A stretch of DNA of 64,000 nt, taken from Mesorhizobium sp. WSM4313 (GTDB taxonomy: Bacteria; Pseudomonadota; Alphaproteobacteria; Rhizobiales; Rhizobiaceae). The notes under the pieces were generated by a model. It had not been told where the DNA came from and made no database searches. It saw only the letters and a program-made list of their open reading frames with translations. The position numbers and the translations under genes were made by a program. Below, one piece after another: positions 32,355-40,699 of the stretch. Each line of letters begins with the position of its first letter. The first letter of the stretch is position 1. The stretch is taken from contig NZ_NSFT01000008.1 of NCBI RefSeq assembly GCF_002294725.1, positions 62,001 through 126,000 of the forward strand, written 5' to 3'.

Positions 32355-33030
32355 GTTCTGAGATCCGATCCGATCACGCGCCGATGCCGTCGGTAGGCCT
32401 GGTTGGGCGATATTTGAGGCCGATTCCGGACAGGCGCCGGGAACTGGCAGCCGTGGTGCCGTTGTCGGTCAAGCGTTGAATCGAGGCGGTGACGCTCCGG
32501 CTTGGTCCCGCGACATCCGGCTTGAAAATTGAGGCTGGCCAGGAGCGGGCGGTACACCTCGAAGGTGCCCGCCCGTCCGGCGCCGCCGCCAAGCTGCTGA
32601 AACCCCGTCCGTCCCCAACAGCAACGGTCATGGCGTGACCAGTGGTTGCCGAGTGCCATTGGCGCGGTGCCCTGTCAACGCCGCCGGACAGCGGCCCGGA
32701 AGCGTCTTTTTAGCCGCCTTTTCGTCCTCGAAGCACGCTTTGCAGCCGTGCCGGGGACACGGCGAAAGCCACGAAATGGCGGAATTCCGGGCTTTTCAGA
32801 CATCCACCAAGCAGCCCCGCACATATCCTATCCGCTTGAATAGGCTGATTTTTCGCCGGCCGGCATATCGCTTCGACCCCGACTTTTTTTGGGTGCAATT
32901 CGGCAGTACAGCATTGATGCCCGGCGACGACGGGATTCCGCTTGAAAGCGGCATCGAATCTATCTGTGAGCCGTTTCATGACCCGCTCATGAAAGACGTG
33001 ATAGAGTGTCGCCGAATGGGGGAAGTTGCG
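32355..33030. other. Gap with no supported gene, decayed sequence
   Basis: About 675 bp. Minus-strand frames near 32360-32660 show fragments without a coherent family; one (GTFEVYRPLLASLNFQAG) faintly recalls transposase-like text but is too short to call. The region lies next to a frameshifted gene and looks like general decay. Confidence 0.4.
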
Positions 33031-33153
33031 ATGGCCAAACGGTTGTTCGAGGTTCTTGCCAGACGGCGGTCATGGCTGGACCGGGTCGCTTTGGGGCTGC
33101 TCGTGTTCCTGGCGACCCTGGTCGCCGCGCTGATGGGCGGCGCCAACACTTAA
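33031..33153 (+). CDS. Putative 40-residue membrane peptide
   Basis: ATG 33031 is preceded by GGGGGAAG. The peptide is MAKRLFEVLARRRSWLDRV followed by one helix (ALGLLVFLATLVAALMGGA). A basic amphipathic head and a single helix are typical of small membrane peptides. No family is recognised and the surrounding DNA is decayed, so it may be a remnant. Confidence 0.4.
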   Translation: MAKRLFEVLARRRSWLDRVALGLLVFLATLVAALMGGANT

Positions 33154-33234
33154 AGCCAGGAAAAGTGCGTGGCGGTTTGCTCGGCGACTTCGCCGCCCTT
33201 CGTGCACACTGGCGCCAGTGCAAAATGGAGCGCG

Positions 33235-33462
33235 CTATTTCCTTTGGCCTATAGCCTTGAATTCGAATGTCGTGGGCCTGAGCCTGACCGGTTTCGGCCG
33301 CTCGGTGAGATCGACGACGCGGACCCATCTGTCGGCGCCGGCGCGCAAAGTGACTTTCTGGCCAAGCGCCTTCTCAGCCGCCTCGAAGGGCGTCTTTGCT
33401 GCGGCCGAATGGACCGCGACGACGGCTTCGCCGTCCATTTCCTCGACACGATAGATTGTCAT
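33235..33462 (-). CDS. Hypothetical small protein
   Basis: 75 residues. MTIYRVEEMDGEAVVAVHSAAAKTPFEAAEKALGQ is a beta-alpha segment, followed by a strand-rich WVRVVDLTERPKPVRLRPTTFEF. It looks like a compact soluble domain of the kind common in Rhizobiales, but without an assigned function. Ribosome site weak. Opposite to neighbours on both sides. Confidence 0.6.
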   Translation of the reverse strand: MTIYRVEEMDGEAVVAVHSAAAKTPFEAAEKALGQKVTLRAGADRWVRVVDLTERPKPVRLRPTTFEFKAIGQRK

Positions 33463-33563
33463 GCGGGGCGCCCGCCGCTCCGCTCTCGTCCTTAGGCATT
33501 ATATTAGAAGTTACGAATGAAAGGCAAGACTCCCAAGTGTAGCAAAAGCGAAGCCTGCCGGGT

Positions 33564-33765
33564 TTACTCCTCTATCGAAGAGGGCGCGCCGCCGCGCAGG
33601 CCGGTTCCGTTGCAGGCCTGGCAGGAACCCCGTTGTCCAGGGCAATTGTCGCGGAACGCGCCAGAGGGACAACATGCGCCGTTCGACGCCACCTGTTTCT
33701 CGCACTCGAACACCCCTGCCGGCGCCCAGACACCGGGGGCAGGCGAACTTCCTGAATTCGCTCAA
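33564..33765 (-). pseudogene. Small Cys-rich CxxCxGxG zinc-finger protein, frameshifted
   Basis: TTG 33765 has a perfect CGGAGG ribosome site. The frame reads MSEFRKFACPRCLGAGRG, a DnaJ-type CxxCxGxG knuckle. Then one base is out of register (about 33710), and the next frame continues VFECEKQVASNGACCPSGA, DNCPGQRGSCQACNGTGLRGG and a TAA at 33564. The second CxxCxGxG knuckle shows that both halves belong together. Zinc binding is likely in the intact form. Either a real frameshift or a sequence error. Confidence 0.65.
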
Positions 33766-33926
33766 GTGAGCCTCCGGCTATTTCACGCGCCCGGCAACGC
33801 GCTGACTATGCCGCGGGTTCCATGAGAGATACGGTAAGTCCTGCGTAGACAGTATATATTAGTATAAGCTAATATGATAAAGGCATTGCCTGCAACGCGC
33901 GGTTGGTTCCGCGGTGCCGCGGCGTA

Positions 33927-34856
33927 TCAGGGCATGGGCTCCTCGCCCTCGCGAAACGGCGGAGAGGGAAGGCGGCACACCTCTTTCACCAGCCCGCGCA
34001 GCCAGCGATGTGCCGGATCGGCGTCGAGCCTCGGGTGCCACAAGAGCGAGACCGTCAGCGCGGCGAGCTTCACCGGCAGCGTGAAGGTGAACAGGCCCTC
34101 GCGCAGCGTTCCGGTATAGCGTTCCGGCACCGTGGCGATGAGGTCGGAGCCACGCGCCAGCGCCAGCGCCTCGGCGAAGCCGCCGACCACGGTCGCGACG
34201 GTCCGCGTCAGCCCGGCGAGCTCCAGGGCGTCATCCACCGGGCCGCGGTCGAGGCCGCGGCGCGAGATCAATATGTGCCGGCCGGCGGCGAAGCGCGCGG
34301 CGGTGATCCGGCCTTCGCACAAAGGATGGCCGGCCCGCGCGACGCCGACAAAGCGGTCGCGGAACAGCGCCTGCGCGCGCACCTCCGGCCCGGTCGAACC
34401 GCCCACCACGCCGGTCTCCAGATCGACCGCGCCCTCGCGCATCGGGCCGCTGTCCTTGTCGGGCTTGGGCACGAAACGCAGTTGCACGCCCGGCGCTTCC
34501 CCAGCCACGCGGGCGAGCAGCGCCGGGCCGAAATTCTCGACGAAACCATCGCTGTTTCGCAGCGTGAAGCTGCGGCCAAGCCGCGCGAGGTCGAGCCGCT
34601 CGGCAGGCCGCAGCACCGCTTCCGCCTCCTTCACCAGCCGCCCGACCTGCCCGCCGAGCTCGACAGCGCGCGGCGTCGGCACCAGGCCGCGCCCGGCACG
34701 CACCAGAAGCGGGTCACCGGTCGCCTCGCGCAGCCTCGCCAGGGTCCGGCTCATTGCCGAAGGGCTGAGCTTCATGCGCCGTGCGGCTTTGGCGACGCTG
34801 CCTTCGGCAAGCAGCACGTCAAGCGTGACGAGCAGGTTGAGATCGGGTCGCGACAT
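33927..34856 (-). CDS. LysR-family regulator
   Basis: 309 residues from ATG 34856 (MSRPDLNLLVTLDVLLAEGSVAKAARRMKLSPSAMSRTLARLREATGDPLLVR), a textbook N-terminal winged helix of the NodD/Nac-like branch. The rest is the periplasmic-binding-like effector domain. Divergent from the MFS pump gene with a shared 132-bp promoter containing a perfect inverted repeat, so it most likely controls the pump. Confidence 0.88.
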   Translation of the reverse strand: MSRPDLNLLVTLDVLLAEGSVAKAARRMKLSPSAMSRTLARLREATGDPLLVRAGRGLVPTPRAVELGGQVGRLVKEAEAVLRPAERLDLARLGRSFTLRNSDGFVENFGPALLARVAGEAPGVQLRFVPKPDKDSGPMREGAVDLETGVVGGSTGPEVRAQALFRDRFVGVARAGHPLCEGRITAARFAAGRHILISRRGLDRGPVDDALELAGLTRTVATVVGGFAEALALARGSDLIATVPERYTGTLREGLFTFTLPVKLAALTVSLLWHPRLDADPAHRWLRGLVKEVCRLPSPPFREGEEPMP

Positions 34857-34899
34857 GGCGCGACCATAGCACGGATTCGTCAACGCGGCATGGCGTCTG

Positions 34900-34918
34900 A
34901 TGCACTATTCAAGTGCAT
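34900..34918. promoter_or_regulatory. Inverted-repeat operator between LysR and MFS genes
   Basis: ATGCAC-TATTCAA-GTGCAT, a perfect six-base inverted repeat with a seven-base spacer, fits the T-N11-A LysR pattern and is centred 53 bp before the LysR start. Confidence 0.65.
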
Positions 34919-34988
34919 ACGCTGCGTGTTCCGCCATGTCATGCGCACGCCTATCTTCCCCGCAAGTTCAACCGACGGAGAAGAAATC

Positions 34989-36419
34989 ATGGCCGACATT
35001 GCCGAAACCCGCGGCGCGCCCCTGCGCCATTCGACGACGGGCGCGTTGGCCGGCCTGTCGCTTGCCATGCTCGTCTCCTCGCTCGGCACCAGCATCGCCA
35101 ATGTCGCGCTGCCGACGTTGAGCGCGGCCTTCGCCGCGTCCTTTCCGGCAGTGCAGTGGGTGGTGCTTGCCTATCTGCTCGCCATCACGGCGCTGATCGT
35201 CAGCGTCGGGCGTCTCGGCGATGTCGTCGGCCGCCGGCTGCTGCTGATCGCCGGCCTGACGCTTTTCAGCGCCGCTTCGTTTGCCGCCGCGCTCGCGCCG
35301 TCGCTGGCGATGCTGATCGCAGCCCGCGCCGTGCAAGGCCTGGGCGCCGCGGTGATGATGGCGCTCACGATAGCCCTCGTCGGCGAGACGGTGCCGAAGC
35401 AACGCACCGGCAGCGCCATGGGCTTGCTCGGCACCATGTCGGCGATCGGCACCGCGCTTGGCCCCTCGCTCGGCGGTGTGCTGATCGCAGCTCTCGGCTG
35501 GCGCTCGATCTTCCTCGTCAACGCCGCGCTCGGCGCCGTCGCGCTGCTGGCCGTCTGGCGCTTTTTACCGGGCGACAAAGGGGCGGGCATCGACCGCGCA
35601 GAGGCGAAGGGAGCCGCGCGTTTCGATATGCTGGGGACGCTGCTGCTTGCCGCCACGCTTGCCGCCTACGCGCTGGCCATGACCATGGGGCGCGGTCATT
35701 TCGGTGGTCTGAACATAGCGCTGCTCGGCGGGGCAATTGTTGGCGCGGCGCTGTTCGTCGTCGCCGAGGCCAAGGTGGCGTCGCCGCTGGTCAAGCTCGC
35801 GCTGTTGCGCGACCCGGTGCTGGCGCCGAGCCTCGCCATGAACGCGCTGGTCTCGACGGTGATGATGGCCACGCTGGTCGTCGGCCCGTTTTTCCTGTCG
35901 CGTGCGCTGAGCCTCGGCGACGCTGCGACCGGAGCCGTGATGTCGATCGGGCCCGTGGTCTCGGCGTTCTGCGGCATCATTGCCGGACGTGTCGTCGACC
36001 GCCTCGGCGCTGCCGCAATGGTCATGGCCGGGCTGGTGCTGATGGTCGCCGGCTGCATCGCGCTCGCTGTGCTGCCGGGCGTCTTCGGTGTCGTCGGCTA
36101 CGTGACGGCGATCATCCTGCTGACGCCCGGCTACCAACTCTTCCAGGCGGCCAACAACACCGCCGTCATGGCCGACGTCGACAGCTCCGAGCGCGGCGTG
36201 GTGTCGGGCATGCTGAGCCTGTCGCGCAATCTCGGCCTTGTTACCGGCACGGCGGTGATGGGCGCGGTGTTCGCCTTCGCCGTGGGCACCAAGGATGTCG
36301 CGACGGCAGCGCCGGCAGCGGTCGCCGGCGGCATGGGGTTCACCTTCGCGGCGGCCACGGGGTTGGTGGCGTTGGCGGTCGCGATAGCGGTGGCTGGGCG
36401 GAGAGGGCGGATCGCGTAA
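34989..36419 (+). CDS. MFS drug-efflux transporter (EmrB/QacA-like)
   Basis: 476 residues from ATG 34989 (GGAGAAGAAATC upstream). About 14 helices. Motif A is VGRLGDVVGRRLLLI and motif C is LGPSLGGVLIAALGWRSIFLVN, both typical of DHA2 antiporters that expel drugs with protons. Divergent from the LysR regulator. No adaptor (EmrA-like) gene is present. Confidence 0.88.
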   Translation: MADIAETRGAPLRHSTTGALAGLSLAMLVSSLGTSIANVALPTLSAAFAASFPAVQWVVLAYLLAITALIVSVGRLGDVVGRRLLLIAGLTLFSAASFAAALAPSLAMLIAARAVQGLGAAVMMALTIALVGETVPKQRTGSAMGLLGTMSAIGTALGPSLGGVLIAALGWRSIFLVNAALGAVALLAVWRFLPGDKGAGIDRAEAKGAARFDMLGTLLLAATLAAYALAMTMGRGHFGGLNIALLGGAIVGAALFVVAEAKVASPLVKLALLRDPVLAPSLAMNALVSTVMMATLVVGPFFLSRALSLGDAATGAVMSIGPVVSAFCGIIAGRVVDRLGAAAMVMAGLVLMVAGCIALAVLPGVFGVVGYVTAIILLTPGYQLFQAANNTAVMADVDSSERGVVSGMLSLSRNLGLVTGTAVMGAVFAFAVGTKDVATAAPAAVAGGMGFTFAAATGLVALAVAIAVAGRRGRIA

Positions 36420-36638
36420 TCTGGGGAGAGCGGCAGCTTCGGCGCCACGCCGTCCCTTCCGCGATCGCGCAATTTCGTCACCGCACGGGGAGCATATTCT
36501 GACACGCGGCGGTGCCCATTCCGCCTTCGGCCGGTGCCTCAGCTATCCCAACGAACCCCCCGCCCACTGCGGCGCCGGCCCATCCTCCCACCCGATCTCG
36601 ACCGCGCGCCGGAGCGGATGGCGCATGTCGTCCTCCCC

Positions 36639-36663
36639 GGAACCAAAGCGACAGGCAGCGGTT
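36639..36663 (+). promoter_or_regulatory. EcfG-type promoter of the His-rich protein
   Basis: GGAAC (36639-36643), 16 bases, GGTT (36660-36663), 41 bp before the start codon. One mismatch to CGTT. Confidence 0.65.
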
Positions 36664-36704
36664 TACCCAGCCGAAGGGATGATTCAGGAATCAGGAATAA
36701 AGCA

Positions 36705-37010
36705 ATGAAAACAGTGCTTCTTGCTGCCCTGGCGCTCTGCGTCGCCGCACCCGCCGTCGCTTCGGCGGCCGAGGCCGATGTCGTCATCAGGACGCATCAC
36801 AGGCATCATTATCATCACCGCCCCGCCATCATCATCAATGACGAGGGCCATCGCTTGCATCACCGCCATCACGGCACGGTCGCCTTCTATGACAATGGCA
36901 AGCGTAGCTGGCGTTATCGCCATCACCGTCGTCAGGACGTGGTCGTCACGAGTTCGATCCACCGGCACCATCATCGTCGGGTCGTCGTCGAGGGCGGCTC
37001 CGACTATTGA
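36705..37010 (+). CDS. Secreted His-rich protein
   Basis: 101 residues from ATG 36705. Signal peptide MKTVLLAALALCVAAPAVASAAEA, then RTHHRHHYHHRP, HRLHHRHHGTVAFYDNGKRSWRYRHHRRQD and HRHHHRRVVVE. About a quarter of the mature residues are His. No Cys. Probably a periplasmic or surface metal-binding protein, related in style to the Tyr/His-rich set at 27.5-28.7 kb, and it too has an EcfG-type promoter. Confidence 0.72.
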   Translation: MKTVLLAALALCVAAPAVASAAEADVVIRTHHRHHYHHRPAIIINDEGHRLHHRHHGTVAFYDNGKRSWRYRHHRRQDVVVTSSIHRHHHRRVVVEGGSDY

Positions 37011-37225
37011 CGCCCCGCGCCCCGGCTCGTGCGATCAGACACGGGCCGGGAGCGCTTTTTTCCGATTTGTCTCTTCAGGACCGATTCCGCTGCGCAGCGC
37101 TTTCAGCGCGCTGGCCTGAAGCATGGCGCCCAACCGCAGCCGCCGACGGTTGGCGCAGGCGCCCTTCGACGCCCATTGGACTTCGCCACGGCACAACCCA
37201 TATTTGAGCTCATGGAGCTTCGAGC

Positions 37226-38590
37226 GTGACCTTCGCGCGGGTGGCCCTTTTCGCCGTTGCCCTCCTGGCCGCGGCCGCCGTTTCTTCCTTCTCCTCGACC
37301 GGGAGCGGGAAGGTCGCGTTGAGCGTTGCCATTGACGGCGCTATCGGGCCGGCCAGCACCAGGCAGCTCGAGGAGGCGCTCGATACTGCTGCTCAACGCA
37401 ACGCCGAAGTGCTCGTCCTTCAGCTCGACACGCCGGGTGGCCTGGTCACCTCGATGCGCGAAATGATCGCCGACATCCTGGCCTCGCCCGTGCCCGTCAT
37501 CGGCTACGTCGCGCCGGCCGGCGGCCATGCGGCGAGCGCCGGCACCTACATTCTTTACGCAACCCATGTCGCGGCGATGGCGCCGGGCACCAATCTGGGC
37601 GCGGCGACGCCGGTCGAGATGGGCGGGCTGCCGTCGCTGCCGGGCGGCGACAAGGACAAGAACCAGAAGGGTGTCGCCGAGCCGCCCGGCGACGAGATGA
37701 TGGCCAAGGTGACCAATGACGCGGTCGCGCTCATCCGCTCGCTTGCCGAGATGCGCGGCCGCAACGGCGACTGGGGCGAGAAGGCGGTGCGCGAGGCAGC
37801 GAGCTTGTCGGCCAACGCCGCCCTGCAGGAGCATGTCATCGACTTCGTCGCCCGCGACACTACCGAGTTGCTGCAGCTTGCCGACGGGCGCACCGTCGAT
37901 GTCGCCAGCGCCAAGAAAGTGCTGGCGACGGAAGGGCTGCCGGTCGAGACGCTGGAGCCTGGCTGGTTCATACGGCTGCTCTCCGTCATCACCGACCCGA
38001 ACACCGCCGTCATCCTGATGCTGGTCGGCGTCTATGGCCTCGTCTTCGAGTTCACCAGCCCGGGCGCCGTGGCGCCCGGCGTCATCGGCACCATCTGCCT
38101 GGTGCTCGGGCTCTATGCGCTCAACCTCTTGCCGATCAACTATACCGGCCTGGCGCTGATGCTGCTAGGCATCGCCTTCCTGATCATCGAGGCCTTCAAC
38201 CCCACCGTGGTGCTGGGGTTGGGCGGCGTCGCCGCTTTCCTGCTCGGCTCGGCCATGCTGCTCAGGATCGAAGGGCCGGGCTTTGCCATGTCGTGGGCGG
38301 TCATCGGCCCCGCCGCCGTGCTGACGCTCGGACTGGCGCTGCTCACCGGAACCTATGTCTGGACGGCGCGCAGGAACCCGCCGCGCGTCGGCGGCGAGGC
38401 GATGCGCGGCCTGCCCGTCGAGATCATCGACTGGCAGGGCGGCGAGGGCCATGTGCTGGCCTTGGGCGAACGTTGGCGGGCGAGGGCCGACGAACCCGTC
38501 GTACCCGGCGACAGGGTCGAGGTGATCGACGTCAGCGACCTCGTGCTGACCGTGCGGCGTCGTGATGCGAGCAACAACGGAGTGAAATGA
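37226..38590 (+). CDS. nfeD: NfeD-type membrane serine protease (ClpP-like)
   Basis: 454 residues from GTG 37226. Signal anchor, then a ClpP-like domain: LVLQLDTPGGLVTSMREM, the nucleophile loop GGHAASAGTYI, and KVTNDAVALIRSLAEMRGRNGDWGEKAVREA with the presumed catalytic Lys. Four to five helices and a C-terminal OB-fold (LPVEIIDWQGGEGHVLALGERWRARAD) follow. The family cleaves stomatin-like partners in membranes, and the stomatin gene directly follows with overlapping stop/start. Confidence 0.9.
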   Translation: MTFARVALFAVALLAAAAVSSFSSTGSGKVALSVAIDGAIGPASTRQLEEALDTAAQRNAEVLVLQLDTPGGLVTSMREMIADILASPVPVIGYVAPAGGHAASAGTYILYATHVAAMAPGTNLGAATPVEMGGLPSLPGGDKDKNQKGVAEPPGDEMMAKVTNDAVALIRSLAEMRGRNGDWGEKAVREAASLSANAALQEHVIDFVARDTTELLQLADGRTVDVASAKKVLATEGLPVETLEPGWFIRLLSVITDPNTAVILMLVGVYGLVFEFTSPGAVAPGVIGTICLVLGLYALNLLPINYTGLALMLLGIAFLIIEAFNPTVVLGLGGVAAFLLGSAMLLRIEGPGFAMSWAVIGPAAVLTLGLALLTGTYVWTARRNPPRVGGEAMRGLPVEIIDWQGGEGHVLALGERWRARADEPVVPGDRVEVIDVSDLVLTVRRRDASNNGVK

Positions 38591-39345
38591 TGGTCGGTTA
38601 CGTGGCCTATCTCATCATTGCGCTGCTGGTGATCATTTTTTTGGCGGCCGCCATCCGCATCCTGAGGGAATATGAACGCGGCGTGGTCTTCACGCTCGGC
38701 CGCTTCACCGGGGTCAAGGGCCCTGGGCTCATCATCCTCATCCCGTTCGTCCAGCAGATGGTGCGGGTCGATCTGCGCGTGGTGGTGCAGGACGTGCCGC
38801 CGCAGGATGTCATCTCGCGCGACAACGTCTCGGTCAAGGTCAATGCCGTGCTCTATTTCCGCATCGTCGACGCCGAGCGGGCAATCATCCAGGTCGAGGA
38901 TTTCATGGCCGCGACCAACCAGCTGGCGCAGACCACGTTGCGCTCGGTGCTCGGCAAGCACGAGCTCGACGAGATGCTGGCCGAACGCGACAAGCTCAAC
39001 AGCGATATCCAGGAGATCCTCGACCAGCGCACCGACGCCTGGGGCATCAAGGTCTCCAATGTCGAGATCAAGCATGTCGACCTGAATGAAAGCATGATCC
39101 GCGCCATCGCCAAGCAGGCCGAGGCCGAGCGGCTGCGCCGCGCCAAGGTGATCAACGCCGACGGCGAGCAGCAGGCGGCGGCGAAGCTGGTCGAGGCCGG
39201 CCGGATGCTTGCGGCCGAGCCGCAGGCCATGCAGCTGCGCTATTTCGAGGCCCTGCACGACATCGCCGGCGAGCGCTCGTCCACGGTGGTATTCCCGCTG
39301 CCGGTGGAATTGCTCGGGCAGTTCATGAAGGGCCAGGGCAAATGA
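38587..39345 (+). CDS. SPFH/stomatin-like protein (slipin)
   Basis: 252 residues from ATG 38587, overlapping the NfeD stop. One N-terminal helix (AYLIIALLVIIFLAAAIRI), then the PHB/SPFH domain (EYERGVVFTLGRFTGVKGPGLIILIPFVQQMVRVDLRV) and a C-terminal coiled segment (AKQAEAERLRRAKVINADGEQQAAAKL). It organises membrane microdomains; the paired NfeD protease processes it. Pair conserved in bacteria and archaea. Confidence 0.92.
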   Translation: MMVGYVAYLIIALLVIIFLAAAIRILREYERGVVFTLGRFTGVKGPGLIILIPFVQQMVRVDLRVVVQDVPPQDVISRDNVSVKVNAVLYFRIVDAERAIIQVEDFMAATNQLAQTTLRSVLGKHELDEMLAERDKLNSDIQEILDQRTDAWGIKVSNVEIKHVDLNESMIRAIAKQAEAERLRRAKVINADGEQQAAAKLVEAGRMLAAEPQAMQLRYFEALHDIAGERSSTVVFPLPVELLGQFMKGQGK

Positions 39346-39381
39346 GGCGTTGACGCTGCCGGTCTTCCCTCGTCGGCAGAG

Positions 39382-39867
39382 TCAATCAGCCCCGCCGCCC
39401 GAACCCTTGCCGCATTCTGCCAGCACCTTGCCGATCGCAGCACCTGAGCCTTTCAGCGGAAAGCTCGCCGTGCCGTATTTGTCGGCCGAGATCGTCACCT
39501 CGCCCTTTCCCCGCAGCAGCGCCAGCAACGGGTCGGAAGGGCCGGACAGGTCTGCCGTGAAGTAATTGTACATCGCCTCTAGCTCGAGCTTTTTGGTCAC
39601 GCTCTTGCCGCCGGCCTTGAAGGTGAAGGATCCGCCGATGCCGGGCTCCAGCTGCCCGCCCGCGGCGCCGAGATCATAGCTCAGCACCGGCTTATCGAAG
39701 CAGGCCAGCATCAGATGCGCATCGCCCTTCGGCCCGCCGCACACCGAAGCCGTCATCACCCTGCCGCCTTCGTCCTCCTCCATCCGGGCGGACCAGGCGC
39801 AAGGCGCGGCATGGGCGGAAGGGGTGGCTAGAAGGGCAAGTGTGACGATTGCCAGTGCGCTTTTCAT
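39382..39867 (-). CDS. Small secreted protein
   Basis: 161 residues from ATG 39867. Signal peptide MKSALAIVTLALLATPSAHAA; mature part with three Cys pairs (PCAWSARMEEDEGG, SVCGGPKGDAHLMLACFD) and a strand-rich second half (GKGEVTISADKYGTASFPLKGSG). The C-terminus LAECGKGSGGGAD has a remnant paralogue at 42822. No known family; periplasmic. A decayed VOC gene lies upstream. Confidence 0.68.
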   Translation of the reverse strand: MKSALAIVTLALLATPSAHAAPCAWSARMEEDEGGRVMTASVCGGPKGDAHLMLACFDKPVLSYDLGAAGGQLEPGIGGSFTFKAGGKSVTKKLELEAMYNYFTADLSGPSDPLLALLRGKGEVTISADKYGTASFPLKGSGAAIGKVLAECGKGSGGGAD

Positions 39868-39949
39868 AGTCGATCCCCCACCGTGGCGGGCATCATATAG
39901 AGATTGGCGAAAGTCGGCGAGCGGCCAATCTCTCCTGAATGGATCTCGC

Positions 39950-40143
39950 TTAAGTGCTCTTGGCCGGCTCGAACAATTCCAGCAGATTGCCAAAGAGTCG
40001 ACCAGCAAGATCTGCGAGCCGCCCGGCCTCGTCACGATTTCATTGCGGAAGTTTAGGCCTGCCATGCGCAACCGGGCGACCTCCTTCGTCGCAAAACGCG
40101 CGCGATAGCGCTCGGGTTCGTCCGCGGCGTTGCCGGCGACGGC
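39950..40143 (-). pseudogene. 3' fragment of a VOC/glyoxalase-like gene
   Basis: The minus frame gives ATKEVARLRMAGLNFRNEIV and RPGGSQILLVD, the C-terminal VOC strand. It then breaks; the next frame reads GNLLELFEPAKST with TAA at 39950, the usual end of a VOC protein. The N-terminal half is absent and the fragment has no start codon, so it is a truncated, frameshifted remnant. Confidence 0.6.
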
Positions 40144-40201
40144 GATTGCACCAGGTATTGACGACAAATCCGACCGCCGACGATTGCAAGGAGGTAAAGC
40201 G

Positions 40202-40585
40202 ATGACCGATGACGCAACCGCGATCCGCCAGGTGGTCGAGACCTGGATGGCGGCGAGCCGGAAAGGCGATCTGGAGACCGTGCTTGGTCTGATGACGGAC
40301 GATGTCGTCTTCATGGTTCCCGGCAAGGAGCCCTTCGGAAAGGAAGCCTTCGCCGCGGCCTCCAGGGGCATGGGCGAGACCAAGATCGACGGTGATAGCG
40401 AGATCGTCGAGCTCAAACTGCTCGGCGACTGGGCCTATATCCGCAACCGCATCGATATGACGGCGACACCGCCCGGCGGCGAGCCGGTGCGGCGGTCCGG
40501 CTATACGCTGACGCTGCTGCGCAAGGAGAATGACGGCCGCTGGCGGCTGGCGCGGGATGCGAATTTGCTGGAGGCAAAAGGGTAG
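40202..40585 (+). CDS. SnoaL-like/SgcJ-family protein
   Basis: 127 residues from ATG 40202 with AAGGAGGTAAAGCG upstream. DATAIRQVVETWMAASRKGDLETVLGLMTDDVVFMVPGKEPFGKEAF is the SnoaL-like (NTF2 fold) pattern with the characteristic helix and cone-shaped cavity. These proteins bind small hydrophobic ligands; without catalytic residues a specific role cannot be named. Single gene. Confidence 0.82.
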   Translation: MTDDATAIRQVVETWMAASRKGDLETVLGLMTDDVVFMVPGKEPFGKEAFAAASRGMGETKIDGDSEIVELKLLGDWAYIRNRIDMTATPPGGEPVRRSGYTLTLLRKENDGRWRLARDANLLEAKG

Positions 40586-40699
40586 GGCGCAGCAGCCGGA
40601 ACTGCCTGTCCCCTTCTGGCTACCCCTTCTGGGGCGAGAAACCTTGTCCTGCGAACGCGGCGTTCGCGATCGCCGGCGCGAATGCCCGCTATCTCGCCC

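Noticed and set aside
32360..32660. Possible Tn3-like transposase fragment
   Set aside because: Only about 20 residues look similar, with no DDE motif or inverted repeats.
33517..33825. Plus-strand frame starting MKGKTPKCSKSEACRV
   Set aside because: It is the reverse shadow of the Cys-rich frameshifted gene, which has a ribosome site and zinc-knuckle motifs.
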